Source: Rebecca billardiae RCC1528
Taxonomy: Eukaryota; Haptophyta
Direction: 5' to 3'
Length of the DNA: 64,000 nt
NCBI GenBank assembly: GCA_965240325.2
Contig: OZ251228.1
Location: 1,984,001-2,048,000 of the forward strand
The position numbers and the translations under genes are program-made. Below are positions 1 through 9,767 of the stretch, piece by piece. Within the stretch, counting starts at the first letter, position 1. Each line of letters begins with the position of its first letter. The notes beneath the pieces are model-generated. The model searched no databases and was not told where the DNA came from. It saw only the letters and a list, made by a program, of their open reading frames with translations.

Positions 1-1048
1 TAAAAGAATTCTACGTACTACACACGTGCGCGCGCCCACCCGGCCTGTTTTATTTCTACCAGATTCCATTTACTATGTCACGGCGACAAACCCGTGCTCG
101 CCAGTGGGAATCGGTGTCACGCTCCGTTGGGTGTACCTCTCACGGCCGATGGCGGCCCCCACGTGCGCAAGGAATGCGATTCGTGCACTCCTCGGTGACC
201 GGTGAGTGCACGAATCCAGTTGCGGCGCTCGTCCGCCTCGTCGTTGTCGCACACGAGGTACACCCAACACCATGGGTCGGATCCCAGAACTCTCCGCGCG
301 CTCGCGCCTGCGCGGCACTGGCAGGCTTGTTCTCATCATCTTGGCCAAGACTGCAGCCTGAAAGATGCGCGAGGGCGCGTGTGCACGCCTTTCCGCGCGT
401 CATGGGTGCGCGTGGCACGCACCTTGTAATATTATACGCCGAGGAGGCCTGAGCATCCGGCCTACTAACCTTCCGCGATCACGTTCAAATGCAGGCAGCA
501 AGCTGCAAGCAAGCGCACGCCGAACGGAAGCATCTCAAGCTCGACAAGGTAGTGGCGGCGGAGCGTTTAGAGCTGGTGGCGATTGCAGTCCATCTGGCTG
601 TGAACTGGTCGCTAACTGACACGGGTGCGACGCAGCAGCCAAGGCAGAGTGCTTGCAGCTTGCAGAGGGCCTCCAGCTGCAGCGCCGGTTTGCCGCCGCT
701 CGCCGCCGCTGCATCGTGCACACTGCCGTGCACCGCGAGTGACCCCTGTGTCAAGGCGAAGCACCACGGCAAGGCGAATCAGCATGTCTGACAACACCCT
801 TCGCCACAGCGCAGCGCCTCAACACGAGAATGCGCGAATGACGTGCCATCACTTCTCCGGACTAGCTCCGGGGCCCGCACCAGCGGGCAAGCCGCCATTG
901 TACCGCGTTTTGGCGAATGTCGCCTTTGGGCTCTCGTAGAAATAAAACAGGCCCCCGTGGGCGTGGGCCGCACGGCCTGTCATCACACTGTGTGCGCGCC
1001 ATCCGGGCGGGCATCCGATGCTGATAAGTGATACCAGCAGCATCATGA
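1..1048. other. Left-edge region without a recognisable gene
   Basis: I see no convincing coding sequence here; the short open frames have no family resemblance and overlap on both strands. The stretch carries an imperfect inverted repeat centred on position 197 (listed separately). It ends at the stop codon of the minus-strand ATPase gene at 1049, so its right part is probably that gene's 3' untranslated region. Confidence 0.5.
126..268. repeat. Coaxial inverted repeat (two paired segments around one axis)
   Basis: A perfect 13-bp inverted repeat (178-190 with 204-216) and a perfect 14-bp inverted repeat (126-139 with 255-268) share the same centre, position 197. The 38-nt segments between them are equal in length but diverged. 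This is what an old fold-back element looks like after partial decay of its arms. Confidence 0.6.
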
Positions 1049-3928
1049 TCAGTCCGCCCACTCGTCTGGCGGCGTAGTCGGTGGTCCTGCACGCTTCGTC
1101 GCGCCGCCCGCGGCACGGCTGATGTCCATCGGCGCAGCGCCGGGCTCTGCTGATGCGGTTCCGACCCCTGAGCCGTCGCGGGCCACGCTGAACAAGTTCG
1201 TGCCGCGCACGCGGTTGAATGCGGCCGCGAGCTCGAGCCGGCGCGGCCGCGCGAGCGCACCCGACGTGCGCATGCCCACCGCCTCGCCGAGCGCGCGCGC
1301 GTCCATCGCGCCCTCGATCTCGTCAAGTATCTCGGGCAGCGAGCGGCCGGGGCGCATGAGCGTGCTCGCCGCGAGCTCGAGCGCGCCGCCGATCGCGCGC
1401 GCCTGCGCGCCCTCGACCAGCTGCTCGCACGCGCTCAGCTCAAGCACGCTCTCGGCGGGCGCAAACGCGGCAGCAGCCGCGCTCGAGCCGAAGCCCGCGC
1501 CCGCGCCCGCGCCCGCGGCGGAGGCTGGCTCCTCCGCCGCGCCGTCCTCGGCGTCAGCACCGCCGCCGCCGCCGCCGCCGCCGCGGCCTGTGGCCCACGC
1601 GAGCGTGCGCTCCCCACGCAGCTGCAGCCGCCCGCGCAGCAACGGCGCGAACGACGCGCCACTCGGACAGCGGCGCGCCGGTTGCCACGGCGGCTGCGCC
1701 TCGCCGCGCTCCGCCGGCGAGAGCGCGGCACATGCCAGCGGCAGCTGCGGTGCGAGCGCTGCCTCGCCTCCGCCGCGCGCCGCGATCTCCTTCGCGCGCG
1801 CCGTCGCGTCCGACGCCGCGTACTCCGTCAGCAGAATCACGCAGTCGGCCACCGCCAAGAAGTCGCCGCAGCCGCCGACGGCGATCACCACCGACACGCC
1901 CCGCTCCGAGCGCAGCGCGCGCACCTTGCTCAGCAGCGGCGTGATCGGCTCGCGCGACGACGGGACGAGCTCCCGCATGCGCCCGTCGCGGCTCCTGCGC
2001 GCGCGTGCCCACGCCGCCGCCGCGTCCGCATCGCACGCGGCGCGCACGCGCGCGCGCGCGCGCGCGAGGGCGGCGGCAGGGCGCGTTGTGAGTCGGGAGT
2101 GTGCCCGGCGAGCGCGCGCGCGCGCGTTTGCGATCGGCCGCGCGCGCCGCGCGCGCCACGCGCCGCTGCCGCGCACATGAAGTTGGTTGCACACGAGTCC
2201 TCGTCGAGCAGCAGCACGCGCGCGCCCGCCTCGAGTCCCTCCGCCACGGCGGCCGCCTGGCTGGTCGAGCCCGACGCGGCCGTGGTGCTCCACACCGCCG
2301 GCGGCCGCCCGTCCGAGAAGGGCAGCGGGCCGATGAAAGGCGAGATGTCGGTGCCACTGACCGCGCGCCCGTCCTCCGTACGCACCTTGAGGGCGGTGCT
2401 GTCTGCCACGACAAGCTCGCGCCCGTCGCCGCGCGCCTTGTCGTACACGCCGAGCTCGAGCGCGCGCAGCAGCGTGCTCTTCCCGTGGAACCCGCCGCCG
2501 ACGATCAGCGTCAGCCCCTCTCGCACGCCGAGGCCGCGCACGCGCACGGGACCGTCAGAGGCGGAGGCGGCGGCGGAGGCGGAGGGCGGCTGCGAGCGCG
2601 GGCCGACCTCGGCCGCGCCGAGCTGCAGGTGCTCGCTCAGGTCTGCGGGGCGGAGGGATGGCGCACGGCGGTGTGCGCGTCGGCGTGGTCAGCCGCATCG
2701 GCGCCCGCGCGCGAGGGGCCGCGGCGGTCATCCCGACGAGGCACAGCCATATGGGCACAACGATTCAATCATCGTGCGCGGGGCGCGGGGCGCGGAGCGC
2801 GGGGCGTGCGTGCGCGCGGCGCGGGGCGGCGCGCGGCTGAGGACAGGTGGCGCGGGCACCCACCCACGCGCACACTTGGCACACGGCGCGCGCGGGCGCT
2901 GGGGCGCAGGCGGCGCCGGGGCTTCCCCCCACCCGCGCGCGCGCACCGGTGCGCGGGATCTCCAGCTCGACGGCGAGCGAGGGCGGCGCCTCGCTCGGCC
3001 GTGCCGCGTCCGCTGGCAGTGGTGCGTCGGAGGCTCCGCTCGCGCGCGGCAAGATGGCGCCGTCGCCGACGAAGGCGACGAGGCCGTGTGCGCGCAGCGC
3101 GTCGCGGAGGGCGGACTGCGCCTCGGAGGAGGCGACGTGCGCGTAGAGCGCGTGCGAGCTCAGCGAGCGCGTGACGAGCGCGGCGCTCACCAGCGCAGGC
3201 AGCGTGCCCGTGAGCACACGCGCCGCCCACGCGCCGAGCGCGGTGCGCCCTGCCGCGGGCAGCCCGACGCCGAAGCGGGCGTGCACGCGGCCGTCGGCGG
3301 TGAGCTCGACGGCGGAGCGCTCGAGGACGTGCTGCGACGGCCGCGCGATCACGATCTCCCCGCCCTTCCCGCCCCGCCACCCGCCCGCGTCCGCGCGCTC
3401 ATGCGCGCCCGCGGCCGCGGCCGCTCCGAAGAAAACTCGAAGCATGAAGTCAGCGACGGCGGTGCGGCGCACGCGCGTGGAGAGGAGGGCGGGCGGCACG
3501 CCGGCGTGCGCGGCGTCCACCACCACGCGCGCCGCCGACGGCGGCGCGTACGCGTCCGACTGCACCCGCTCGAACGCCAGCTCGAAACCGCCGAGCGCCC
3601 AGCGCGCGCGCGTCAGGTCCTTGTATGCGCCGTACGGTTTGCCGTCGATGCGCTGGAGCTCGGCGGTGAGCGCGGCGGCGTCGAGGGTTGGGAGAGCGTC
3701 GACGGAGACGCCCTGCGGCCCGCCGCCGTCCGCGCCGAAGCCGCCGTGCCGACCGCCGCCACCGCCGCCGCGCCCGCCACCCGACCAGCCGCCGCCGCCG
3801 CCGCCGTATCCAGACCCACCGCCAGCGCCACCGCGCCCTCGGCCGCCGCCACCGTACCCGCCGCCACCGCCGCGCGCGCCGCGCCCGCCCCCGTACTTGT
3901 TACGGTAGTACTCGCCCCGGCCAGACAT
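1049..3928 (-). CDS. Predicted ABC-class ATPase (COG3044 / PF09818-like), three exons
   Basis: The exons read 3928-2947, 2642-2177 and 1994-1049, giving 797 aa; introns are 304 and 182 nt, GT-AG, both with GTGCG donors, and all joins keep phase. After a Gly-rich, RGG-like N-terminus (aa ~10-70) come blocks typical of the stand-alone ABC-class ATPase family: KPYGAYKDL, GLVAFVGDGAILPRASG, the P-loop GGGFHGKST, the signature-like ASGSTSQAA, the Walker B LLLDEDSCATNF, and EPITPLL followed by VGGCGDFLAVAD. There are no membrane segments, so it is soluble and not a transporter. The cellular role of this family is poorly known; the RGG-rich start suggests nucleic-acid contact (inference). The start ATG at 3928 opens the Gly-rich segment; an in-frame ATG at 4042 would invade the divergent neighbour. 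It is head-to-head with the gene at 4028. Confidence 0.88.
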
Positions 3929-4027
3929 CCCGCGTCGCGCTTGCCGGATTCGGCGTCGCGTGGGCGTGTGACGACGCGACGAACGGCGGGCACGCTTCGC
4001 GCGCTGGACGCGAGGCCATTCGGTAGG
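3929..4027. promoter_or_regulatory. Divergent intergenic spacer, 99 bp, presumed bidirectional promoter
   Basis: This is the only non-coding DNA between the start codons of two opposite-strand genes. It is GC-rich with no TATA-like box that I can see. A shared promoter is inferred from the spacing. Confidence 0.5.
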
Positions 4028-5788
4028 ATGGCGGCGGAGCACTTCGATCCATGGCGCTGCAGCGACACGCGCGAGGCGCTCTTGAATGCCCTCGCGCAGC
4101 GTGGCCTCGATGAGAGTGGCGCATGCGCACTGCTACTCGACCTTCGCACGAGCATGCGCGACAGCGCCGACGACGCTGACGCCGATGCCCACACAGCCAC
4201 CGCCACATCAGCCGCGCACGGACCGACGGGTGCAGACGCCTCCGAGCTCCACAATCCCGTGGAGCCTCCGCTCGTTCGCGCCGAGCTCGCGTTGGCGCTC
4301 GCGCTCGCGCATGGGCTCGATCCGCGGCCGACCGCCCTCGCCCTGGTCGACGAGCGCGGCCGCACAATCTGCCGCGCGTGCGCATTCCGCGCGGACGGGG
4401 AGTGCGGCGGTGTGAAGCGGCTTGGCACGCGCAGCAGGCTCGTGCACGCGCCGACCGAGCGCGCGCGCGAGCTCGCCAAGGCGAGCGTCTCATCGGCGAA
4501 GGCCGAGGCGCTGGCCGCCGCGGCCGCCGCGGAGGCCGCGGCCGCGGCCGCGCTGCGCATGCCCCAGCCCGCGTGGCTCGAGGCGCGGCGCTCGTTCCAC
4601 GTTGTCCGGTTCGACACGCGCGCACACCCGCTGCGCGAAGCCATGGCGGCGGTGCTGGAGCTCGAGCGCTGGTTCGGCGCGTACGGCGCCGATGGGGGCG
4701 GAGGAGAGGCGTCGGCGGACGAGCTCGAGCGCCGGCTGTGCGCATTGCACACGATCCCGCTCGGCGGCCCGGTGCCGCGCAGCCCGGCGCTGCTGCGTGG
4801 CCTGACGCTGGCCGGGGCGCGACTGCCGACCGGCTGGCGCGCGGCGCGCCGGCCTGGGCAGAAGCGCGCGCGGCAGCTCGCGGCGCTGCACGCGTCGAGC
4901 GAGTGGCAGCGGCTCGTGGACGTGGTGGACGGCCTCGTCGCGTGCGTCCTCGGCCCGCTCAGCACGCGCGCCTCGAGCCCCGTCGGCAGCTGCGCCGCGG
5001 TCGATGTGACGACGCAGCACTGGCCGTGGCCGCGCAACGGCGGCGAGGCTGCAGCACGCGAGGACGGCGGCGTGGCCGAGGCCGCGGCAGCGAGCGCAGC
5101 AGAGGCGGGCGGCTGCGCGCCGGCCGTGCCTGCGCGCCCGCGCCGGCTGCTCGTCGCCTCCTCGAAGGGGCAGCCAGACAGCCGCGCGCCAGCTCCCCCC
5201 GACCCCTCGCCCACGGCCGCAGCGGCAGCCATTGCCCCCGCGGAGGGCCCGCCCACGGCCGCAGCAGCAGCCATCGCTCCCGCGGAGGGCCCGCCGACGG
5301 AGCGCGGCGCCGGCGCTGGGAACGCCGATGCGCCGGCGGCCGAGCGAGCGCTCGCCGACTCTGCGGCGGTGGCGGGCTCGCCGCGCGCACTCGCGCCCGC
5401 CTCGCCCAGCGCCGTCGTGTACCAGCGCCCTCCGAGCGTGCGCGTGCACTGCGCGGGTGGCCAGCCCACGATCGGCCTCCACTGCGACTCGGAGTACCCT
5501 CAGCACGAGGGGTGCGAGGTCAACTGGTGGCTGCCGCTCACGCGCGCGGCCGGGACGAGCGCGCTGTGGCTGGAGTCCGCGCCTGGCGCGGGCGACTTCG
5601 CGCCGATCGAGGTGGAGTACGGCAGCGCCGTGCGCTTCAACGGCTGCCGCTGCCGCCACTTTGCGATGCGCAACGAGACCGGGCGCACGCGCGTCTCGGT
5701 CGACCTCCGCATCGCGCCCGCCGAGCTGTGGCAGGGGCACCACGGGGACCGGATCGGGGACTACCCGGCAGCGCGCGCTGAGTTGTAA
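4028..5788 (+). CDS. Putative 2OG-Fe(II) oxygenase-like protein (StrG/phytanoyl-type core)
   Basis: This is a single-exon 586-aa protein. The C-terminal ~110 residues carry the recognisable part: GLHCDSEYPQHEGCEVNWW, then LWLES, a distal His in CRCRHFAMRN and an Arg-rich TRVSVDLR. This is the HxD...H metal triad plus a 2-oxoglutarate-binding-Arg pattern of double-stranded beta-helix oxygenases that resemble the streptomycin-pathway protein StrG. Substrate is unknown. The N-terminal ~350 aa have Ala-rich helices and a C-x2-C...C pattern (CRACAFRADGEC) but no family I recognise. A 42-bp unit is duplicated in tandem at 5210-5293, inside a disordered Ala/Pro linker. The start at 4028 is the first ATG after the divergent neighbour's own start. 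AT-rich sequence with overlapping AATAAA-like hexamers directly follows the stop. Confidence 0.75.
   Translation: MAAEHFDPWRCSDTREALLNALAQRGLDESGACALLLDLRTSMRDSADDADADAHTATATSAAHGPTGADASELHNPVEPPLVRAELALALALAHGLDPRPTALALVDERGRTICRACAFRADGECGGVKRLGTRSRLVHAPTERARELAKASVSSAKAEALAAAAAAEAAAAAALRMPQPAWLEARRSFHVVRFDTRAHPLREAMAAVLELERWFGAYGADGGGGEASADELERRLCALHTIPLGGPVPRSPALLRGLTLAGARLPTGWRAARRPGQKRARQLAALHASSEWQRLVDVVDGLVACVLGPLSTRASSPVGSCAAVDVTTQHWPWPRNGGEAAAREDGGVAEAAAASAAEAGGCAPAVPARPRRLLVASSKGQPDSRAPAPPDPSPTAAAAAIAPAEGPPTAAAAAIAPAEGPPTERGAGAGNADAPAAERALADSAAVAGSPRALAPASPSAVVYQRPPSVRVHCAGGQPTIGLHCDSEYPQHEGCEVNWWLPLTRAAGTSALWLESAPGAGDFAPIEVEYGSAVRFNGCRCRHFAMRNETGRTRVSVDLRIAPAELWQGHHGDRIGDYPAARAEL
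5210..5293 (+). repeat. 42-bp coding tandem duplication
   Basis: Two near-identical 42-bp units (5210-5251 and 5252-5293) encode two copies of a 14-aa Ala/Pro segment within the linker of the oxygenase-like gene. The frame is kept. Confidence 0.8.
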
Positions 5789-6014
5789 TAAATAAATAAC
5801 GATTCACTCATCACTACTACGACTGATGAAATATATATTGTTAACTATATCATCATTGGCCGATTGGGCTTGGCGCCGGACAGTCTCACGGTCGGGTCCC
5901 ACGCCGGTAATAATATCGGTACTTGACTCGCCGCGCGCGTGCGGCGGCGGCGGCGGCGTCAGACGGAGCTGCGCGCGTGCGATGGCGTGGCCCCGCGGCA
6001 GGTGCCTGTCAGGC

Positions 6015-6855
6015 TCACAGCACACGCACCTTGTCCATGCCCTGCCGCACCTTGGGGTAGTCCCCCGGCCGCACGGTCGGCGTGGTGCCGATCGTCCGCA
6101 GCACGCTGTCACCCTCGATCATCTTGCCGAATGTTGTGTACTTGCCGTCCAGGCTGCGGTGGCGGGGGGCGAGGCGCGGTGGGACGGGCCATCGTCATGG
6201 CGGGCGGGGCGGCAAGGGGCGGTCGCGGCCACGCGCGCTCGGCGCACGCCAGCCGCGCACTCGCCCCGCACGCGCGCGGCGCGCACCTAGGCAGGTCGCC
6301 AAGGCAGACGAAGAACTGGCTGCCGGCCGAGTTCGGGTCTGCGGCGCGCGCCATGCTGAGCACGCCGAACGTGTGCTTGCGCTCGTTGAACTCCGCGTTC
6401 ACGTTGTACCCGGGGCCGCCGGTGCCGAGCCGACGGATCGCGCCAAAGTCCGTCCCAAGCCAGTTCCCGTTCGAGTCGTACAGGCTTCCGTTCTTGCTGT
6501 TGGGGTCGCCGCCCTGGATCACGAAGCCCGGGATGATGCGGTGGAACATCTGGCCGTCGAAGAATCCCTCGTTTGCGAGCTTGATGAAGTTCTCCACGGT
6601 CTTCGGAGCGACGTCAGGCCAGAGCTCAAATCGCATCACGCCAGCATTTGTCTCGATGGACACGCGAGGCGCGTTGGCGAGCTCGCCATCGGCTGCGCCT
6701 GCCGCCCCAGGGAGCACGTGAGCGACAGCGGCGGCGCCGCCAGCCGCCGCCACCTCCCGGCGCGTGCGCCCCCCTCCATGCGCATGCCCGTGGCCGTGCC
6801 CGTGACGGGACGACACAAGCCCGAGGGCGGCAAGCAAGAGCGCGCTGGCCGCCAT
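6015..6855 (-). CDS. Secretory cyclophilin-type peptidyl-prolyl cis-trans isomerase, two exons
   Basis: Exons 6855-6287 and 6153-6015 are joined across a 133-nt GT-AG intron (donor GTGCG), giving 235 aa. The N-terminus (MAASALLLAALGLV) is a signal-peptide-like hydrophobic run followed by a His/Gly-rich segment. The cyclophilin fold starts near aa 63 with the core FHRIIPGFVIQGGDP, then SMARAADPNSAGSQFFVCL, and after the splice LDGKYTTFGKMIEGDSVL. The catalytic Arg in FHRIIPGF and the QGGD and GSQFF blocks are intact. It probably assists folding in the ER or another secretory compartment (inference from the leader). The conserved reading GDLPSLDGK is restored only by the splice. It is divergent from the FkbM gene, with a 135-bp spacer. 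Confidence 0.93.
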
Positions 6856-6990
6856 AGCGCCCGAGATTTGCTGGCCTGTTCGGCGCCTCGCCGCTGGGAT
6901 CTGCGGTCGCGAACCTGGGTTGCGGCAACTGACACGACGGGTAATAAGTAAGCCAAAAAAGACGCGAAATCACGATTCACGAAAATACAT
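6856..6990. promoter_or_regulatory. Divergent intergenic spacer, 135 bp, presumed bidirectional promoter
   Basis: It separates the cyclophilin and FkbM start codons. The half nearer the FkbM gene is AT-rich (around 6940-6990); no classic TATA box is evident. Confidence 0.45.
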
Positions 6991-8118
6991 ATGGCCTACA
7001 ACGATGGCGGCGGCTCGCGCAGGCTGTTCCTCGTGAGCCTGGTTGGTTGCTGGCCGCGCGCAGGTGCGGCGCCGAGGTGCACGTGCGGCTCGACATGGCT
7101 GAACTTTGCGCAGTGCATCGACGCGCGTGGGCAGACGGCCCCGTCCGCTCGGCGCTTCATACAAGTCGGCGCTTACGGCGGCAGCAGCCCTAACGCAGAG
7201 ATGGGCCGCGTGCTCGCGGGCTGGGAGGGCCTGCTCATCGAGGCGGATCCGGACACGTTCGAGGCGCTGACGCGCACGCGCTGCGCCAGCGGTAGCCCGC
7301 ACCTCTGCGTCAATCGGGCCATCTGCCCCGAGGGCGGCGGCAATCGCACTTTCTTCCGGCTCAGCCCCGATGTCGACCGCAGGACGCTCGTCGACCGGCG
7401 CACGGGCGCCACGTTCCCGCCGTACGTGGCGCAGCTCGGCTCTTTCGTCGAGGGCCACATCGAGTCGCACTGGCGCGCGTGGCGGGCTGAGTACCCGCGC
7501 ATCAACATCAGCGAGTACGTCGTGCGCACGCCCGTCCGGTGCGCGAGCGTCGCCGAGCTGCTGGAGGAGCCGCCGATGCGACGGTTCCGCTCGGCAGAGC
7601 TCCTGCTGATTGACACGGAGGGGATGGACGGCGAGATCGCGCGCAGCGCGCTGGCGGCGATGGCTCGCGGCGGTTCCGCCGATGCCACCGCGCGCGGCTT
7701 CGCCCCAACCTTTCTTGTCTTCGAGCGCCGCCACCTGAGCGCCGACGATGCCGAGAGCGCGCTGCGAGCGCTGCGCGCGCGGGGCTTCCGAACGGCGCGC
7801 ACACGCGCCGACATTGTGCGCGCGCTCGGAGCGCGCGTGGAGGGCGAGGCGCTGCCCTCCGAGCTGGCGCGCGCGTTCCACACCATCCGCTCCCGCTCGC
7901 GCAAGGCGTGGCGCCGGAGGCCATGCGGGCCGTTCCGTGCAGAGATGGGCGGCTTTGAGAACATTCTCGCGTACCACGCGCGCCGTGCGAACGCGACTGG
8001 CGCGGAGACGTGTGCGCACCTGCGCTGTCGAGAGCCGTCGCCCAGCGAGCTGCGCGCAATCGCAGCGCACCTGCTCTCCGATGTGCCCATCGACGTCGCC
8101 CCCGCGTCTGGACGCTGA
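6991..8118 (+). CDS. FkbM-like SAM-dependent methyltransferase, probably secretory
   Basis: This is an uninterrupted 375-aa frame. A short hydrophobic N-terminus (LFLVSLVGCWP) precedes a Cys-containing stretch. The methyltransferase core begins with FIQVGAYGGSS (SAM-binding glycine loop, aa ~52-62), followed by GLLIEADPDTFEAL (acidic residue at the end of strand 2) and later LLLIDTEGMDGEI (aa ~207), the IDxEG block characteristic of FkbM enzymes. FkbM proteins O-methylate sugars or polyketides; with a leader peptide, methylation of a surface glycan or lipid is plausible but inferred. The C-terminal ~70 aa are Arg/Cys-rich and unfamiliar. Confidence 0.78.
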   Translation: MAYNDGGGSRRLFLVSLVGCWPRAGAAPRCTCGSTWLNFAQCIDARGQTAPSARRFIQVGAYGGSSPNAEMGRVLAGWEGLLIEADPDTFEALTRTRCASGSPHLCVNRAICPEGGGNRTFFRLSPDVDRRTLVDRRTGATFPPYVAQLGSFVEGHIESHWRAWRAEYPRINISEYVVRTPVRCASVAELLEEPPMRRFRSAELLLIDTEGMDGEIARSALAAMARGGSADATARGFAPTFLVFERRHLSADDAESALRALRARGFRTARTRADIVRALGARVEGEALPSELARAFHTIRSRSRKAWRRRPCGPFRAEMGGFENILAYHARRANATGAETCAHLRCREPSPSELRAIAAHLLSDVPIDVAPASGR

Positions 8119-8366
8119 CGCCTGACGGCTCAGGGAGCGACACCTGGGTACATCAGTAGCCGACGACTTCATACTTATTCACTCTCTTAGCCGTCACTAG
8201 TAGCAGTAGTAGTCTGTAGTACAGTATCGTCACTGCGGCCGGGTAAAAAAGCACCACGACTTCGTCCACGTCTCCACGAGGCAACGTTTTCCGACTTTCA
8301 ACTTCCGAGACGAGACTCACGAGACGGCCGGAGCACCGTCCAGGGTCCAGCGAGGCGGATTCCGCC

Positions 8367-8801
8367 ATGATGCTCCGTGCCGTCTATGGTCGCCGGCAGT
8401 CGATGCTCCGCCTCGGGCGCCGATGGGCCTCGCAGCCATCAAAGGGCGGACAGCAGGTTGACGAGGAAACCGTGCGACGGCTCGCCGAGGAGAATCGCCG
8501 CGCGGAGCAGATGTGGAACACGCTCGTACCCGAGCGCCAGATTGACAAGCGTGGTGTCGGCTTGCTGATTGTGGCGATCATCGCGCTGCACACGTACAAC
8601 AGGTACAACATGCAGCGGGAAGCCGAGGTAGACAGCCTACCGGAAGGTGCGAAGGAGCAGCTCCCGAACGGCTCTTACCTGATGAAGGATGGCTCCATCC
8701 AACAAATCGACCACACACCCACGAAGATGACGGTCGTGGAGACGCCAAAGGAATCGACACTGATGCTCGACAAAATGATCTCCTGGGCGCGCAAGGACTA
8801 G
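8367..8801 (+). CDS. Small single-span protein, probably mitochondrial, function unknown
   Basis: This is a 144-aa frame beginning MMLRAVYGRR and rich in Arg, Ser and hydrophobic residues without acids for the first ~25 positions, which fits a mitochondrial presequence. A charged helix (EETVRRLAEENRRAEQMW) leads to one hydrophobic span, GVGLLIVAIIALHTYNRY (aa ~63-80), and a polar tail. Layout and size resemble small inner-membrane assembly factors, but I cannot match a named family. A second in-frame Met follows the first. Codon use and lack of stops in an otherwise AT-richer stretch support it as a real gene. Its upstream neighbour on the same strand ends 248 nt before. Confidence 0.65.
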   Translation: MMLRAVYGRRQSMLRLGRRWASQPSKGGQQVDEETVRRLAEENRRAEQMWNTLVPERQIDKRGVGLLIVAIIALHTYNRYNMQREAEVDSLPEGAKEQLPNGSYLMKDGSIQQIDHTPTKMTVVETPKESTLMLDKMISWARKD

Positions 8802-9476
8802 CACGCCGGCTTACAGCCGATGGCGCGCTCCTACAGTGCCATCGGACCCGCGCACCCTCGCCGCTAGGCCCTTGGCGTCGACCAACTGCTAGGATCGGCG
8901 CTGGCTGCTGCATCGGGCGCATCCCGCGGCATTAACGGACAGTGAGTCCGAATGGCACAGTGTAAACTCGGTGAAGGACCCTGCTAAGCGTGCCAGGGGC
9001 AGACTAATGTTGCACAGCCATCATCACCGCTGCAGATGCTTGATGCAAATGCTGCTACCGCGCGCATCATCGTGTTGCCATAGTCCTCAGTGCGACTCCG
9101 ACTATAACGTTCCGGGTGCGCCGCAACGCTAGGTCGCCGCTAGGCTGTGTCTAAGCGCATTTAAGTCCGGTAGGCGGCACGTATACAATCTCGATTATAG
9201 TCGTTATATCATATATACCGTTATTGCTATATATAATCATGGTATATATATAGCATGTTACTAATAATGCCCCGGCGCGTGCTCACTAGCTGGGTGACAG
9301 CTGTCAGAGTGGGCGTCAAGTCTCGCCTGCCTGAGCCACGGCTGAGCTGTGTGCGTCCGCCTTATTCATTAGTCAGCTAGAAACTGATGTCACACTGCGT
9401 GTTGTGTCTTGTGAGGCGCGGGCAACTGCCAACAGCAACTCCGCAACTCAGGCGCCGAGTGACGATGCATATCATT

Positions 9477-9554
<78 letters not shown>

Positions 9555-9767
9555 ATCTTCGACTAGTGACGACGCGGACTGTCTGATCGGACTCGCGCCG
9601 TATTCTGTATCAGTAACATAGTTAGTAAGCTCGTAAGTAGTAACTAGTGTGCGCGCATTCTTGCACATGCAATGATAATGCACTTGCAGGTCCATCAGCC
9701 GGCTAGGTCGCGAAACGATAAATAATATATCGATCCCCAGCAGATGCGGAGGCTGGCACGTCCCCCC
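8802..9767. other. Intergenic region with AT microsatellite
   Basis: No gene is visible. It is AT-rich, with TATATA runs around 9200-9260 and a pure TA microsatellite at 9481-9550. The genes on both sides end here (convergent arrangement), so it contains two 3' flanks. Confidence 0.6.
9481..9550. repeat. (TA)35 microsatellite
   Basis: Seventy bases of uninterrupted TA dinucleotide. Confidence 0.98.

Noticed and set aside
1682-4027. Upstream extension of the oxygenase-like frame and other plus-strand frames over the ATPase gene
   Set aside because: They run antisense to conserved ATPase exons, and the oxygenase start at 4028 follows directly after the divergent neighbour's start.
9480-9695. 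Frame coding repeated Ile-Tyr
   Set aside because: It reads through the TA microsatellite.
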